From Bacteroidaceae bacterium (lineage in GTDB: Bacteria; Bacteroidota; Bacteroidia; Bacteroidales; Bacteroidaceae), in assembly GCA_017468985.1 (NCBI GenBank), contig JAFUHF010000017.1, positions 1-44,735 of the forward strand: a DNA stretch of 44,735 nt. Direction: 5' to 3'. Below, piece after piece: positions 27,328 to 35,519 of this stretch. Within the stretch, counting starts at the first letter, position 1. Every line of letters begins with the position of its first letter. Position numbers and translations under genes: made by a program. Below the pieces are notes generated by a model. The model saw nothing but the letters and a program-made list of their open reading frames with translations, ran no database searches and was not told the DNA's origin.

Positions 27328-27399
27328 AACTTTGGCATTGGCTTGCCGAGCTCTTCCTACGGGAGGAGTGACGCAAGTACCAATGCCAAAGTTTCTTTT
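27328..27399. terminator. Long bidirectional terminator hairpin
   Basis: AACTTTGGCATTGG (27328-27341) pairs perfectly with CCAATGCCAAAGTT (27380-27393), followed by TCTTTTG. Inside, CTTGC (27342-27346) pairs with GCAAG (27373-27377) and a further CTCTTCC/GGGAGGAG stem forms. It lies between the convergent ECF and GH97 genes and would end both transcripts. Confidence 0.9.
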
Positions 27400-27407
27400 G
27401 GGAAGAC

Positions 27408-29396
27408 TTACTTCGTTAGACGCATGGCAAAGCCTCCGCCCGGCGCAAGCTCAATGGTAAGCAACTTCGAAGTGTCAACTTCCATGAGGCGCTTGAGGTA
27501 ATCCTGCCCATGGAGCGCTGCATTGGGGCCGTCCACAAAGGCCTCTGCCTGATAAACACCTCCTATGTCGCGCAGGGAGAGCTTCAGGGTGCGCGGCGTC
27601 CAATTGTTGACCACACCCACATACCATACTGCCCCCTTACGACGTGCTACGGCCACGTACTCCCCTATTTCGCTCTGCAAGGGAAGTGTTTCATCCCAAA
27701 CCGTAGGCACTTGGGCTATGAACGAAGTACATTCCGGCTCACGCTCATAGCGTGTAGGCCCGTCACAAAGCATGTTGAGCGGTGAGAAGAACACCACATA
27801 CTCTGCAAGTTGATGACAGCGCGTTCCTTGGCTCATTGGCTCCACGGAAGACATCCTATACTCCGCACGAGTGGCATTGAGCATGGCACCCTGAGTGTAA
27901 TCCACTGGACCAGCCAACATGCGGGCGAAAGGCATCTCCACATCGTACTGCACCTGATTATATTGGGCCATAGTAGACCAGCGATTCTGCTCCTGACCGT
28001 TTACGCCCTCGAAATTGAGAACGTTCGGGTAAGTACGACTTATGCCGGTAGGCTTATATGTTCCATGGAAGTCGAGAAGCAGATGATATTTAGCCGCTAT
28101 GGCAGCTGCTCGGTAGTGGAAGTTCACTGCAAGCGCATCGTCACGGTCTACGAAGTCGAGTTTGAATCCCTTCACACCCATTTCTGAATAATGTCGGAAC
28201 ACTTCTTCCATGTTTTTATCTATATGCCAGAATCCTGCCCACAGGATGATCCCCACCTGACGCTCCTTTGCATATCGTAGAAGCTCAGGCAGGTCAATAT
28301 CGGGCTGCACCTGAAGCAAGTCGGCCCCAACTGACCATCCCCCATCCAGTATGACATATTCTATTTTGTTTCGTGACGCAAAATCAATGTAATATTTATA
28401 GGTATCGGTGTTGCGTCCCACTGTAAACGGCACATTAAAGACTCCGAAACTATTCCACCATTCCCATGCCACCTTTCCGGGACGTACCCACGACACGTCC
28501 TGGAAACGCGGAGCCTCGGCCAGACGATATACCATGTCGTTAGCCAGCAACTGCGCCTCATTTTCGGCTACGCACACCACTCGCCATGGGAAACGCTGGT
28601 GCGGAAAAGCCTTGGTGAGCCAGGGATAGCGCGAATTGACGTACTGCTTGACATCTGTGCCCGATGGACCTCCCTTTTGCACCGTATGCGGATATTCTGC
28701 AAAGACACCCGTGAGCTGCAGCCCCCCATCAGCATTATGGAGGAACATTCCCGGATAATTTTCAAGGTCAGACTCGGTGATGGCCACCTTCACACCTCTG
28801 TCAGCCTCTACAATGAGGGGAAGAAAGGCCAGACGACCCGTGTCGAGCCTTGAAAGAGGAAGATGAACGTAGCAACTCTCAAAAGAATTGCCTAATTGCT
28901 CACTCAGCGTGCCTGTAGCATTGGCATAAGGGGTGTAAGTGGTGAAGTCTTCGGGAAAACGAAACGTTGCCTGCTCAGACTGGACAATCAGCGAGTCAGC
29001 AGAAGTAGATTCGAAGCGGTAGGCCATACCTTCGTCGTAGGCGCGGAAGAGCAAACGATAGCCCGAAAAGACTAATACGAGTTCTTGGTAATGATCCGAA
29101 ACCTCTGATTTCTTATAGAACGGCGAAGGAATGGTTTCATCCACCTCATGGAGCACTGCTTTGCGAAGTTTCACTCCCTTTCCCCACACCTTGCCATCTG
29201 CAAGCGTGAGGCTCACCTCAGAAGAACTGAGGATAGGAGCTCCGCGATAGGTAAGGCTGTAGTTCACAGCCTTACCCACTTCTACTTTGACCTGAAGCAG
29301 TCCGTCGGGAGACTGCACATTAAAATCTTTGACGGCACGGCCGTTGGCCATCAGGACAACAGCCACGAAAAGCAAAAACAGGACTGATTTCTTCAT
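27408..29396 (-). CDS. Glycoside hydrolase family 97
   Basis: 662 residues from ATG 29396, chosen because MKKSVLFLLFVAVVLMANG is a signal peptide and a -7 box lies just upstream (an in-frame start at 29468 would precede that box). GH97 enzymes are alpha-glucosidases or alpha-galactosidases of Bacteroidetes. N-terminal beta domain (DFNVQSPDGLLQVKVEVG), catalytic TIM barrel with WEWWNSFGVF, YVILDGGWS, GVKGFKLDFVDRDDAL and LLLDFHGTYKPTG, then NFEGVNGQE and a C-terminal beta domain. The Asp in KLDFVDRDD fits the retaining subgroup better than the SusB-like inverting group, but I could not align it. No Sus genes nearby. Confidence 0.93.
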   Translation of the reverse strand: MKKSVLFLLFVAVVLMANGRAVKDFNVQSPDGLLQVKVEVGKAVNYSLTYRGAPILSSSEVSLTLADGKVWGKGVKLRKAVLHEVDETIPSPFYKKSEVSDHYQELVLVFSGYRLLFRAYDEGMAYRFESTSADSLIVQSEQATFRFPEDFTTYTPYANATGTLSEQLGNSFESCYVHLPLSRLDTGRLAFLPLIVEADRGVKVAITESDLENYPGMFLHNADGGLQLTGVFAEYPHTVQKGGPSGTDVKQYVNSRYPWLTKAFPHQRFPWRVVCVAENEAQLLANDMVYRLAEAPRFQDVSWVRPGKVAWEWWNSFGVFNVPFTVGRNTDTYKYYIDFASRNKIEYVILDGGWSVGADLLQVQPDIDLPELLRYAKERQVGIILWAGFWHIDKNMEEVFRHYSEMGVKGFKLDFVDRDDALAVNFHYRAAAIAAKYHLLLDFHGTYKPTGISRTYPNVLNFEGVNGQEQNRWSTMAQYNQVQYDVEMPFARMLAGPVDYTQGAMLNATRAEYRMSSVEPMSQGTRCHQLAEYVVFFSPLNMLCDGPTRYEREPECTSFIAQVPTVWDETLPLQSEIGEYVAVARRKGAVWYVGVVNNWTPRTLKLSLRDIGGVYQAEAFVDGPNAALHGQDYLKRLMEVDTSKLLTIELAPGGGFAMRLTK

Positions 29397-29416
29397 ACTG
29401 AAAAACAATAATGTGC

Positions 29417-29424
29417 CAAAGTTA
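29417..29424 (-). promoter_or_regulatory. Putative -7 box (TAACTTTG) for GH97
   Basis: Minus-strand TAACTTTG 20 bases upstream of the chosen ATG at 29396. It supports that start over the in-frame one at 29468. No clear -33 box. Confidence 0.6.
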
Positions 29425-29552
29425 CGAATTAAAATCCATTCCGCAGAAACTGAGCCACCACAAACCATCCCAAGACGGGGCTTTAAAGATATTTATACAA
29501 CGGATTTAACAGAAAAAGAAGCCGAAAAGCAAGGTAAGCCAAAGGAAAGTGT

Positions 29553-29560
29553 TAATTTTG
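29553..29560 (+). promoter_or_regulatory. Putative -7 box (TAATTTTG) for the DUF4199-apbE operon
   Basis: TAATTTTG ends 46 bases before ATG 29607. No clear -33 TTG. It is the only good -7 match before the tightly packed genes that run to 34096. Confidence 0.55.
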
Positions 29561-29606
29561 CAGATGGTTAAAGAGATTGTTTTGACAACTAAAGCATAAA
29601 TTCAGG

Positions 29607-30191
29607 ATGAAACTCAACAACGCCTTGCTGAGACAGACTAATGCCTATGCCATGCAGTTTGGGGCGGCCTTCGGCATGTTTTGGTGCGTGGGCTTTGCCT
29701 TCATGATCAGCGGCTACAAGATTCCCCTGCTCCATCTTTTGTGGCTGCTAACGCTGCTCGTTACTCCGGCGGTGGGCATTATACTGGCGAAAAAGTTCCA
29801 ACAAGAAGTAAAACAGGATGGGATGGTGGACTTCGGGCGCGCATATCTTTATAGCGTGATGATGTATCTGTATGCCACGGTGATTCTGGCCGGTGTGGCC
29901 TATATTTATTTCCGAATGATAGACAACGGAGCCTTTGTAGGCCATCTGCTGGCACAACTACATACGGACGAAATGGAAGAACTGCTGAAAACGCCGGCAT
30001 TCAAGCAACAAGTAGACGAAATGCTGGCTCAAACGGGGAAGGAATCATTGGACGACTTTGTAGGAAGTATCACGCCCATCATGATCGTAGCCAACATCGT
30101 TGACATGAACCTTATTTTTGGACTCCTCCTCTCCATTCCCACCGCCCTGATGGCCCGAACAAAAGTGAAACCCACCGAAGGAGCTTCATAA
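29607..30191 (+). CDS. DUF4199-domain membrane protein
   Basis: 194 residues with four helices (YAMQFGAAFGMFWCVGFAF; LLHLLWLLTLLVTPAVGIIL; AYLYSVMMYLYATVILAGVAY; MIVANIVDMNLIFGLLLSI). DUF4199 proteins are small Bacteroidetes membrane proteins without known function. The gene lies 36 bases before a GT2 gene, the usual DUF4199-glycosyltransferase pairing of Bacteroidales, so a role in membrane glycolipid or polymer assembly can be guessed. Confidence 0.85.
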   Translation: MKLNNALLRQTNAYAMQFGAAFGMFWCVGFAFMISGYKIPLLHLLWLLTLLVTPAVGIILAKKFQQEVKQDGMVDFGRAYLYSVMMYLYATVILAGVAYIYFRMIDNGAFVGHLLAQLHTDEMEELLKTPAFKQQVDEMLAQTGKESLDDFVGSITPIMIVANIVDMNLIFGLLLSIPTALMARTKVKPTEGAS

Positions 30192-30227
30192 ACCCATAAT
30201 CAGAAACCTATTCATCAAAGATAAACT

Positions 30228-31184
30228 ATGACTGACCTATCAGTAGTTGTTCCATTATATAATGAAGAAGAAAGCATCCCTGAATTGTTTGCATGGATCA
30301 AGCGCGTAGCCGAAAAAGAAGGTCTGAGCTATGAAGTACTGTTTGTGAACGACGGAAGTACCGATCATTCATGGGACAAGATCAAGGAGCTGTCCGTTCA
30401 GAACCCCGAAGTTCACGGCATCCGATTCAGGCGGAACTACGGAAAGTCCGCAGCCCTCTACGAGGGCTTCAAGAAGGCCTCAGGAAAGGTGATTATCACG
30501 ATGGACGCCGACTTGCAGGACTCTCCGGACGAAATACCGGAGCTCTACCGCATGATTGAGGAGGAAGAATACGATCTGGTTTCGGGCTACAAGCAGAAGC
30601 GCTACGATCCGCTATCGAAAACACTCCCCACCAAGCTCTTCAACGCCACAGCGCGCAGGGTGAGCGGCATCCACAACCTGCACGACTTCAATTGTGGTCT
30701 GAAAGCTTACCGAAACGAAGTGGTGAAGAACATAGAAGTGTATGGAGAAATGCACCGCTACATCCCTTACCTTGCAAAGAATGCCGGATTTAGCAAAATC
30801 GGTGAGAAGGTGGTTCATCATCAGGCTCGAAAATATGGCAAGACCAAGTTTGGAGGACTGAATCGCTTCTTCAACGGCTACTTGGACCTCTTGAGCCTGT
30901 GGTTTCTGACTCAGTTTGGGACAAAACCCATGCACGTGTTTGGATTTCTGGGTTCATTAATGTTCTTTATAGGATTTGTAGCCGTACTGATAGTGGGTGG
31001 AACAAAGTTCTACGCTATCGTGGAGGGCGTAAGAGCCCCTCTTGTGACCTCCTCGCCCTACTTCTACATTGCTTTGACCATGATGATCCTCGGCACGCAG
31101 CTGTTTATGACCGGTTTTCTGGGCGAACTCATCAGCCGTAATGCGGAGGAGCGCAATAATTACCAGATAGAAGATGAAATTTAA
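30228..31184 (+). CDS. GT2 glycosyltransferase (DPM1/GtrB-like) with two C-terminal helices
   Basis: 318 residues. Catalytic GT-A domain: LSVVVPLYNEEESIPELF, VNDGSTDHSWD, FRRNYGKSAALYEGF, and DADLQDSPDEIPEL, a DxD-type metal site typical of polyprenyl-phosphate sugar transferases. Two helices near the C-terminus (MFFIGFVAVLIVGG; YFYIALTMMILGTQLFM) anchor it in the inner membrane. Likely makes an undecaprenyl-phosphate-linked sugar; the sugar is unknown. Overlaps the next gene by 11 bases. Confidence 0.92.
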   Translation: MTDLSVVVPLYNEEESIPELFAWIKRVAEKEGLSYEVLFVNDGSTDHSWDKIKELSVQNPEVHGIRFRRNYGKSAALYEGFKKASGKVIITMDADLQDSPDEIPELYRMIEEEEYDLVSGYKQKRYDPLSKTLPTKLFNATARRVSGIHNLHDFNCGLKAYRNEVVKNIEVYGEMHRYIPYLAKNAGFSKIGEKVVHHQARKYGKTKFGGLNRFFNGYLDLLSLWFLTQFGTKPMHVFGFLGSLMFFIGFVAVLIVGGTKFYAIVEGVRAPLVTSSPYFYIALTMMILGTQLFMTGFLGELISRNAEERNNYQIEDEI

Positions 31185-31671
31185 TCCGTTCATCCTCCTT
31201 CTACTGCTCATTCTGGCCTCGTGCAGCAGCACGGACTGCCCTTTAAACAATACCGTGAGCATGCAGATCGGATTCTACACCTCAGAGACCGGCCTGAAGA
31301 CCAACATTGCCGACACGTTGAGCATCAGAACCGGCGGAAGGAAGTCCGTCACCCTGCTCAACCGTGGATGGAACTTCAACAACATCTCCTTGCCCATGGG
31401 CTACGTGCAACCTACAGACACTTTGCTCTTCCTTTTCAGAACAGAAGCAGGCAGCGTGACTGATACCGTACTGATTACGCACACCAACGATCCTCACTTC
31501 GTTTCCTTGGATTGCAGCACAGCACTTTTCCATACCATTACGTCAGTAAAAGTAAGTTCACGCCAGCCAACGGAAAACTTTCCCACCGTTATTGACAGCA
31601 TAATCATCGCTAACCCCGAAGTTAACTATGACGAAACAGAAAATCTCAAGATATATCTGGGTCATCTGTAG
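31174..31671 (+). CDS. DUF6452-like lipoprotein
   Basis: 165 residues with a lipobox (LLLLILASCSSTDC; Cys ~17). The body is short beta strands (VSMQIGFYTS; SVTLLNRGWNFNNISLP; DTLLFLFRTEAGSVTDTV) ending NPEVNYDETENLKIYLGHL. This matches a Bacteroidetes family without known function (DUF6452, by recollection). It overlaps the GT2 gene by 11 bases and the next gene by 44, so translation is probably coupled. Confidence 0.78.
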   Translation: MKFNPFILLLLLILASCSSTDCPLNNTVSMQIGFYTSETGLKTNIADTLSIRTGGRKSVTLLNRGWNFNNISLPMGYVQPTDTLLFLFRTEAGSVTDTVLITHTNDPHFVSLDCSTALFHTITSVKVSSRQPTENFPTVIDSIIIANPEVNYDETENLKIYLGHL

Positions 31672-32365
31672 TCTGATGATGGCAATAGCGGCATGGGGAC
31701 AACAACCGGAGTCTCCCACAGCGCAGCCACGCACGCGAGGCATACAGTATCAACGGGAATTAGACTCACTGCAACTCATCTTGGCCAACAAGCCGCTGAA
31801 ATGGGTGGAAGGATTCTCCGTATCGGGCGACCTGCTGGGGCTCATCATGCACCGTATGGCCAACTATGGACAATTAGAGGGTGCCATAAGGCTCAACATG
31901 AAGGAGAAGTATTTTCCGACCGTAGAAGCAGGCTTAGGCTATAGCGACCACGTCGATGAAGAGACCGAACTCCACTTCAAGACCAACTCGCCCTATGTTC
32001 GCATAGGTGCTGACTACAACTTTGCACGCGACCTGCGCTCCGGAAACCGAATTTACGCCGGAGTGCGCTACGGCATGACAAAAATCAAGTTCGATCTGGA
32101 AGGCAACGAACTGATTGACCCCGTATGGGAGGATCGTTATCCATTCCAGTTCCGGGATTTGAGTTCCAACGTGTCATGGGCAGAACTCCTCTTTGGACTT
32201 GAGGCCAAAATATGGGGACGATTTCACATCGGCTGGACAGCACGCTACCGTATGAGGCTGCATCAGGAACAATCCAAAGTGGGACAGTCCTGGTATGTGC
32301 CTGGATATGGGAAAAATGACACGCACAACTTTGGAGGAACCTTCAACCTGATTTTCGACTTATGA
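31628..32365 (+). CDS. DUF6048-like outer-membrane protein
   Basis: 245 residues with signal peptide (IWVICSLMMAIAAWGQQ). The mature part alternates strands (LEGAIRLNMKEKYFPTVEAG; PYVRIGADYNF; GNRIYAGVRYGMTKIKF; FHIGWTARYRMRLH) and ends in FNLIFDL, as for a small beta barrel. Recognised as a DUF6048-type Bacteroidetes protein without known function. It overlaps the preceding gene by 44 bases; the signal peptide supports this start. Overlaps apbE by 4 bases. Confidence 0.8.
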   Translation: MTKQKISRYIWVICSLMMAIAAWGQQPESPTAQPRTRGIQYQRELDSLQLILANKPLKWVEGFSVSGDLLGLIMHRMANYGQLEGAIRLNMKEKYFPTVEAGLGYSDHVDEETELHFKTNSPYVRIGADYNFARDLRSGNRIYAGVRYGMTKIKFDLEGNELIDPVWEDRYPFQFRDLSSNVSWAELLFGLEAKIWGRFHIGWTARYRMRLHQEQSKVGQSWYVPGYGKNDTHNFGGTFNLIFDL

Positions 32366-33381
32366 AGAAAAGTACAAAAACGCTGCTGCAAGGCCTCTTT
32401 CTCCTACTACTCATCGTGGGAACGGTATGGGTTATACGTGATGCCAACCAGCCTAAGCCTTTCAGAACCACAGAAGGAAAGATTTTCGGCACTTATTATC
32501 ACATCACCTACCAAAGCCGTGATCATTTAGAAATTGGCATCCTTAAAACCATGAACGACGTAGATCGTTCGCTCTCTACCTTTAACAAAGAGAGCACCAT
32601 CAGTCTCATCAACCTCAATCGCAGCAAGGCCACCGACCCCATGTTTTGTGAAGTGTTCAGTAAAGCAATGGAAGTAGCCCGAAACACTCGTGGTGCGTTC
32701 GACATCACCGTGGCCCCACTGGTGAATGCATGGGGATTTGGTTTCAAGAACAAGGAAAACATCACCGACAATTTGATCGACAGCATCATGCACTTCGTTG
32801 GCTATGGTAAAATCAGACTCCTCACCGATAAAAAAATAGAAAAGGACGATCCACGCCTGATGCTCGATTGCAGCGGAATTGCAAAAGGATATGGATGCGA
32901 CCGTGTAGCACAGTTTTTAGAAAGCAAAGGTGTGGAAAACTATATGGTTGAAATTGGCGGAGAAATTTGCGCCCACGGCCAAAACAGTAAGGCTCAGCCT
33001 TGGACCGTGGGAATCAGCAGTCCAAAAGAAGATAGCCTCACCACTGTGGTCCCCCTACAGTCTGTTTTGGCCTTGACCAACCAGAGTCTGGCCACCAGCG
33101 GCAACTACAGGAACTTTTACTACGAAGGTGGAAAGAAATACGCCCATACCATTGATCCTCATTCCGGACATCCCGTGCAACACAGCCTGCTTTCGGCCAC
33201 CGTCATTGCGCCCACTTGCGCCGAAGCAGATGCTTATGCTACAGCTTTCATGGTGATGGGCATTGACAGTGCCAAAAGTCTTCTGGCACGCTCACCGCAA
33301 CTCAAAGCCTACTTCATTTGCACCGATAGCACCGACGAATACGTCGTTTGGCACTCCGACGGCCTGAACATCCTGCAATGA
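32362..33381 (+). CDS. apbE: FAD:protein FMN transferase
   Basis: Attaches FMN from FAD to Thr or Ser of exported or membrane flavoproteins. 339 residues. An N-terminal helix (LLQGLFLLLLIVGTVWVI) places it in the periplasm. ApbE motifs: GTYYHITY, MNDVDRSLSTFNKES, FDITVAPLVNAWGFG, LDCSGIAKGYGCDRVAQFL and YMVEIGGEI, then HTIDPHSGHPVQ and CAEADAYATAFMVMG. ApbE commonly serves RnfG/NqrC-type subunits; no such target is in the window. The start overlaps the preceding gene by 4 bases and the regulator follows after 19. Confidence 0.95.
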   Translation: MKKSTKTLLQGLFLLLLIVGTVWVIRDANQPKPFRTTEGKIFGTYYHITYQSRDHLEIGILKTMNDVDRSLSTFNKESTISLINLNRSKATDPMFCEVFSKAMEVARNTRGAFDITVAPLVNAWGFGFKNKENITDNLIDSIMHFVGYGKIRLLTDKKIEKDDPRLMLDCSGIAKGYGCDRVAQFLESKGVENYMVEIGGEICAHGQNSKAQPWTVGISSPKEDSLTTVVPLQSVLALTNQSLATSGNYRNFYYEGGKKYAHTIDPHSGHPVQHSLLSATVIAPTCAEADAYATAFMVMGIDSAKSLLARSPQLKAYFICTDSTDEYVVWHSDGLNILQ

Positions 33382-33400
33382 ATCTATAAAAGACACACGT

Positions 33401-34096
33401 ATGGCAGAACTGGAATCCTTCTATGAACTATTGCAGCAGCAACCATTGTTTCAAGGCTTGAGCCGAGACAATCTTACCGCTATTTTTTCTAAAGTTAAGA
33501 TGAACTTCCAAAAATATGCGCCAGGAAATATAGTGAGAGCCGAAACCGATCCATGCCGTGACCTGCTGTTTCTCCTGAAAGGCACCATCGACGTAAGCCA
33601 TAGCTCCTCTAACCATCGCATTGTGTTCACCGAAACCTGGAACAACCCCACAGTGATTGGAGCTGAATCTATTTTTGGTTTGTCGCAACACCACCAGCGC
33701 ACCTACCGCGCCTCCTCCGATTTGCAGACTCTCTCCATAGGCAAGGAATTCATCACTTCCATTCTGTTGCAGTACGAAGTGTTCCGCTTCAATCTGCTCG
33801 GTCTGCTGAGCACACGCATACAGCGCTCCAACCGCATGCTCTGGGATACACCGCGCCCCACCTTGCTCCACCGCTTTGTGCAGGTGCTTCAACATAACTT
33901 CAATAAGCCCTCCGGAGAAAAACACATCTACGGAAAGCTTGTCGATCTGGCCCCCTATGTGGATGCCACACGACTCAACCTGTCCATCCTGCTCAACCGC
34001 TTGCAGGATGAAGGCCTCATCCAGATGGAACGAAAGCACCTCACTCTTTCGGCCCTCGAAAAAATCATTCTCTATGCCCAGGAACACGAAGAATAG
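33401..34096 (+). CDS. Crp/Fnr-family transcriptional regulator
   Basis: 231 residues. The N-terminal cyclic-nucleotide-type sensor domain (residues ~15-130) reads PLFQGLSRDNLTAIF, LLFLLKGTIDV and PTVIGAESIFGLSQ. A linker helix (LLGLLSTRIQRSNRM) and a C-terminal winged helix (LAPYVDATRLNLSILLNRLQDEG then LIQMERKHLTLS) follow. No N-terminal Cys cluster, so not an Fe-S oxygen sensor of the classical Fnr kind. Bacteroidetes members are diverse and the ligand is unknown. 19 bases after apbE, so perhaps regulating this operon; not shown. Confidence 0.85.
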   Translation: MAELESFYELLQQQPLFQGLSRDNLTAIFSKVKMNFQKYAPGNIVRAETDPCRDLLFLLKGTIDVSHSSSNHRIVFTETWNNPTVIGAESIFGLSQHHQRTYRASSDLQTLSIGKEFITSILLQYEVFRFNLLGLLSTRIQRSNRMLWDTPRPTLLHRFVQVLQHNFNKPSGEKHIYGKLVDLAPYVDATRLNLSILLNRLQDEGLIQMERKHLTLSALEKIILYAQEHEE

Positions 34097-34150
34097 TTGC
34101 TTTTCCTAAAAATAATAGGGTCGTTATATACCTCTTTCAAGAAAAAGTGC

Positions 34151-34158
34151 TAACTTTG
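34151..34158 (+). promoter_or_regulatory. Putative -7 box (TAACTTTG) for tRNA-Val
   Basis: TAACTTTG ends 20 bases before the first tRNA base; no sharp -33 box. The tRNA may also be read through from the upstream operon. Confidence 0.6.
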
Positions 34159-34178
34159 TCGTCGAATTTATTGGATTT

Positions 34179-34253
34179 AGGGGCGTAGCCCAGATGGTTT
34201 AGAGCGCTGCAGTCACATTGCAGAGGTCATCGGTTCGAGCCCGATCGTCCCTA
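34179..34253 (+). tRNA. tRNA-Val (anticodon CAC)
   Basis: 75 bases. Acceptor AGGGGCG (34179-34185) pairs with CGTCCCT (34246-34252) with one G-U pair; discriminator A at 34253. The D arm is GCCC...GAGC with one C-A mismatch. The anticodon stem CTGCA/TGCAG encloses loop GTCACAT, giving anticodon CAC (Val, codon GTG). The T arm ATCGG/CCGAT encloses TTCGAGC. CCA is not encoded. The amino acid is called from the anticodon alone. Confidence 0.93.
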
Positions 34254-34288
34254 CCTAATCAAAATCTATAACTTTAATCATCTTAGTC

Positions 34289-35248
34289 ATGAAGTATAAG
34301 TTTTCACTTCTTACTGCAGCATTCCTGCTTCTGGGCATACTCTCTTCTGAAGCAAAAGGGAATAAACTTCGTCTTTTGTATTGGAACATCCAGAATGGAA
34401 TGTGGGACGGGCAGACCGACGACTACCAGCGGTTTACCAATTGGGTTGACAGCCAGAAACCTGACATCTGTGTGTGGTGCGAGGCCCAAAAACTCTATCT
34501 CACCAAGACCGCCAAGAGCGAACGGGAGACTGAGAGCGAGATGATGGACCGCTGGAAGCGGCTCGCAGCCCGATATGGCCATCAATACGTATATCTCAGC
34601 GCTCATCCAGACAATTATCCGCAGCTCATCACCTCAAAATACCCCATGGAAAGCGAAAAACTCATCTCTGGCAATCAAGACACATTGGTTTGCCACGGTG
34701 CATCATGGTATAAGGTACAAATCGGGAAGAATCTGCTCAATTTGGTAACGCTCCATACATGGCCTCAGGGCTATGGATATGGTGTACCGCAGAAAGATCG
34801 CGAAAAGAGCCGTGCCAAAGGCGGAGGCGACAAGTTCCGCCGTGTGGAGATGGAATACATCTGCAAACATACCATCAACTCTCATCCCAAGGCTAAAAAA
34901 GAACTGTGGGCAATGATGGGCGATTTCAATTCCGTATCGCGTGTGGACAATGATGTCTACAAGTTGCCCGATAATGCCACTGGTTTACTCGTACATGACT
35001 ACATCCGCGAGCATACGCCTTACGTAGATCTCATCAAAGCCCTCTATCCCGGCCAGTTCATTCCCAGCGTAGGCGGAAAGGATCATCGCATTGACTTCAT
35101 GTATGTCACCCCAGCCCTGCAGAAGAAGGTCGCCGACGCCTCCATCGTTTGGGACAGCTACACTACCCCCGTACGCAATGATGAGAAGATTTCCAACTTC
35201 TGGCATCCGTCCGACCATTGCCCCATTCTGGTCAACTTCAACTTCTGA
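34289..35248 (+). CDS. Endonuclease/exonuclease/phosphatase-family protein, exported
   Basis: 319 residues with signal peptide (KFSLLTAAFLLLGILSSEAKG). The EEP/DNase I-fold pattern is present: LRLLYWNIQNGM (Asn), DICVWCEAQ (metal-binding Glu), LVTLHTWP, MGDFNSVSRVD (D and N) and a final HPSDHCPILV (D-H). Members hydrolyse phosphodiesters or phosphate monoesters; in Bacteroidetes many are exported and of unknown substrate. A terminator follows at 35324. Confidence 0.9.
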   Translation: MKYKFSLLTAAFLLLGILSSEAKGNKLRLLYWNIQNGMWDGQTDDYQRFTNWVDSQKPDICVWCEAQKLYLTKTAKSERETESEMMDRWKRLAARYGHQYVYLSAHPDNYPQLITSKYPMESEKLISGNQDTLVCHGASWYKVQIGKNLLNLVTLHTWPQGYGYGVPQKDREKSRAKGGGDKFRRVEMEYICKHTINSHPKAKKELWAMMGDFNSVSRVDNDVYKLPDNATGLLVHDYIREHTPYVDLIKALYPGQFIPSVGGKDHRIDFMYVTPALQKKVADASIVWDSYTTPVRNDEKISNFWHPSDHCPILVNFNF

Positions 35249-35323
35249 ACCCTCTTTAATAGGCCATGCAAAGTGTCTGGCCTAAATAATACCGAAATTT
35301 AATTTTAACTTATCATATCTTTG

Positions 35324-35364
35324 CCATCGGATTCTACGTTTTCTGAATCCGATGGTTTTGTTTT
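35324..35364 (+). terminator. Rho-independent terminator after the EEP gene
   Basis: CCATCGGATTC (35324-35334) pairs perfectly with GAATCCGATGG (35345-35355), followed by TTTTGTTTT. A weaker hairpin, AGGCCA/TGGCCT at 35261-35283, precedes it. A TATCTTTG box (35316-35323) overlaps its edge and is probably chance. Confidence 0.9.
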
Positions 35365-35424
35365 AATGCCCAGAATACCTACTTTATGTGGTATGGCTTG
35401 GATCGTTTTACTTTTTTCTGAGTA

Positions 35425-35455
35425 TTGCAGGCATCTGGGATTAGTCGTAATTTTG
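35425..35455 (+). promoter_or_regulatory. Putative promoter TTG-N20-TAATTTTG for the porin-imelysin locus
   Basis: TTG 35425-35427 and TAATTTTG 35448-35455 have ideal spacing. The leader to ATG 35520 is about 60 bases. No Fur-like site can be assigned by eye. Confidence 0.75.
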
Positions 35456-35519
35456 CATCGTGAAAGTTTAGGTAATCTTCTCACGTCTTAAGATCATCAT
35501 ATCAATACAATATTAATAT

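Noticed and set aside
35316-35323. TATCTTTG as a promoter
   Set aside because: It overlaps the terminator hairpin starting at 35324, so transcription would run straight into a stop; a better promoter for the porin lies at 35425-35455.
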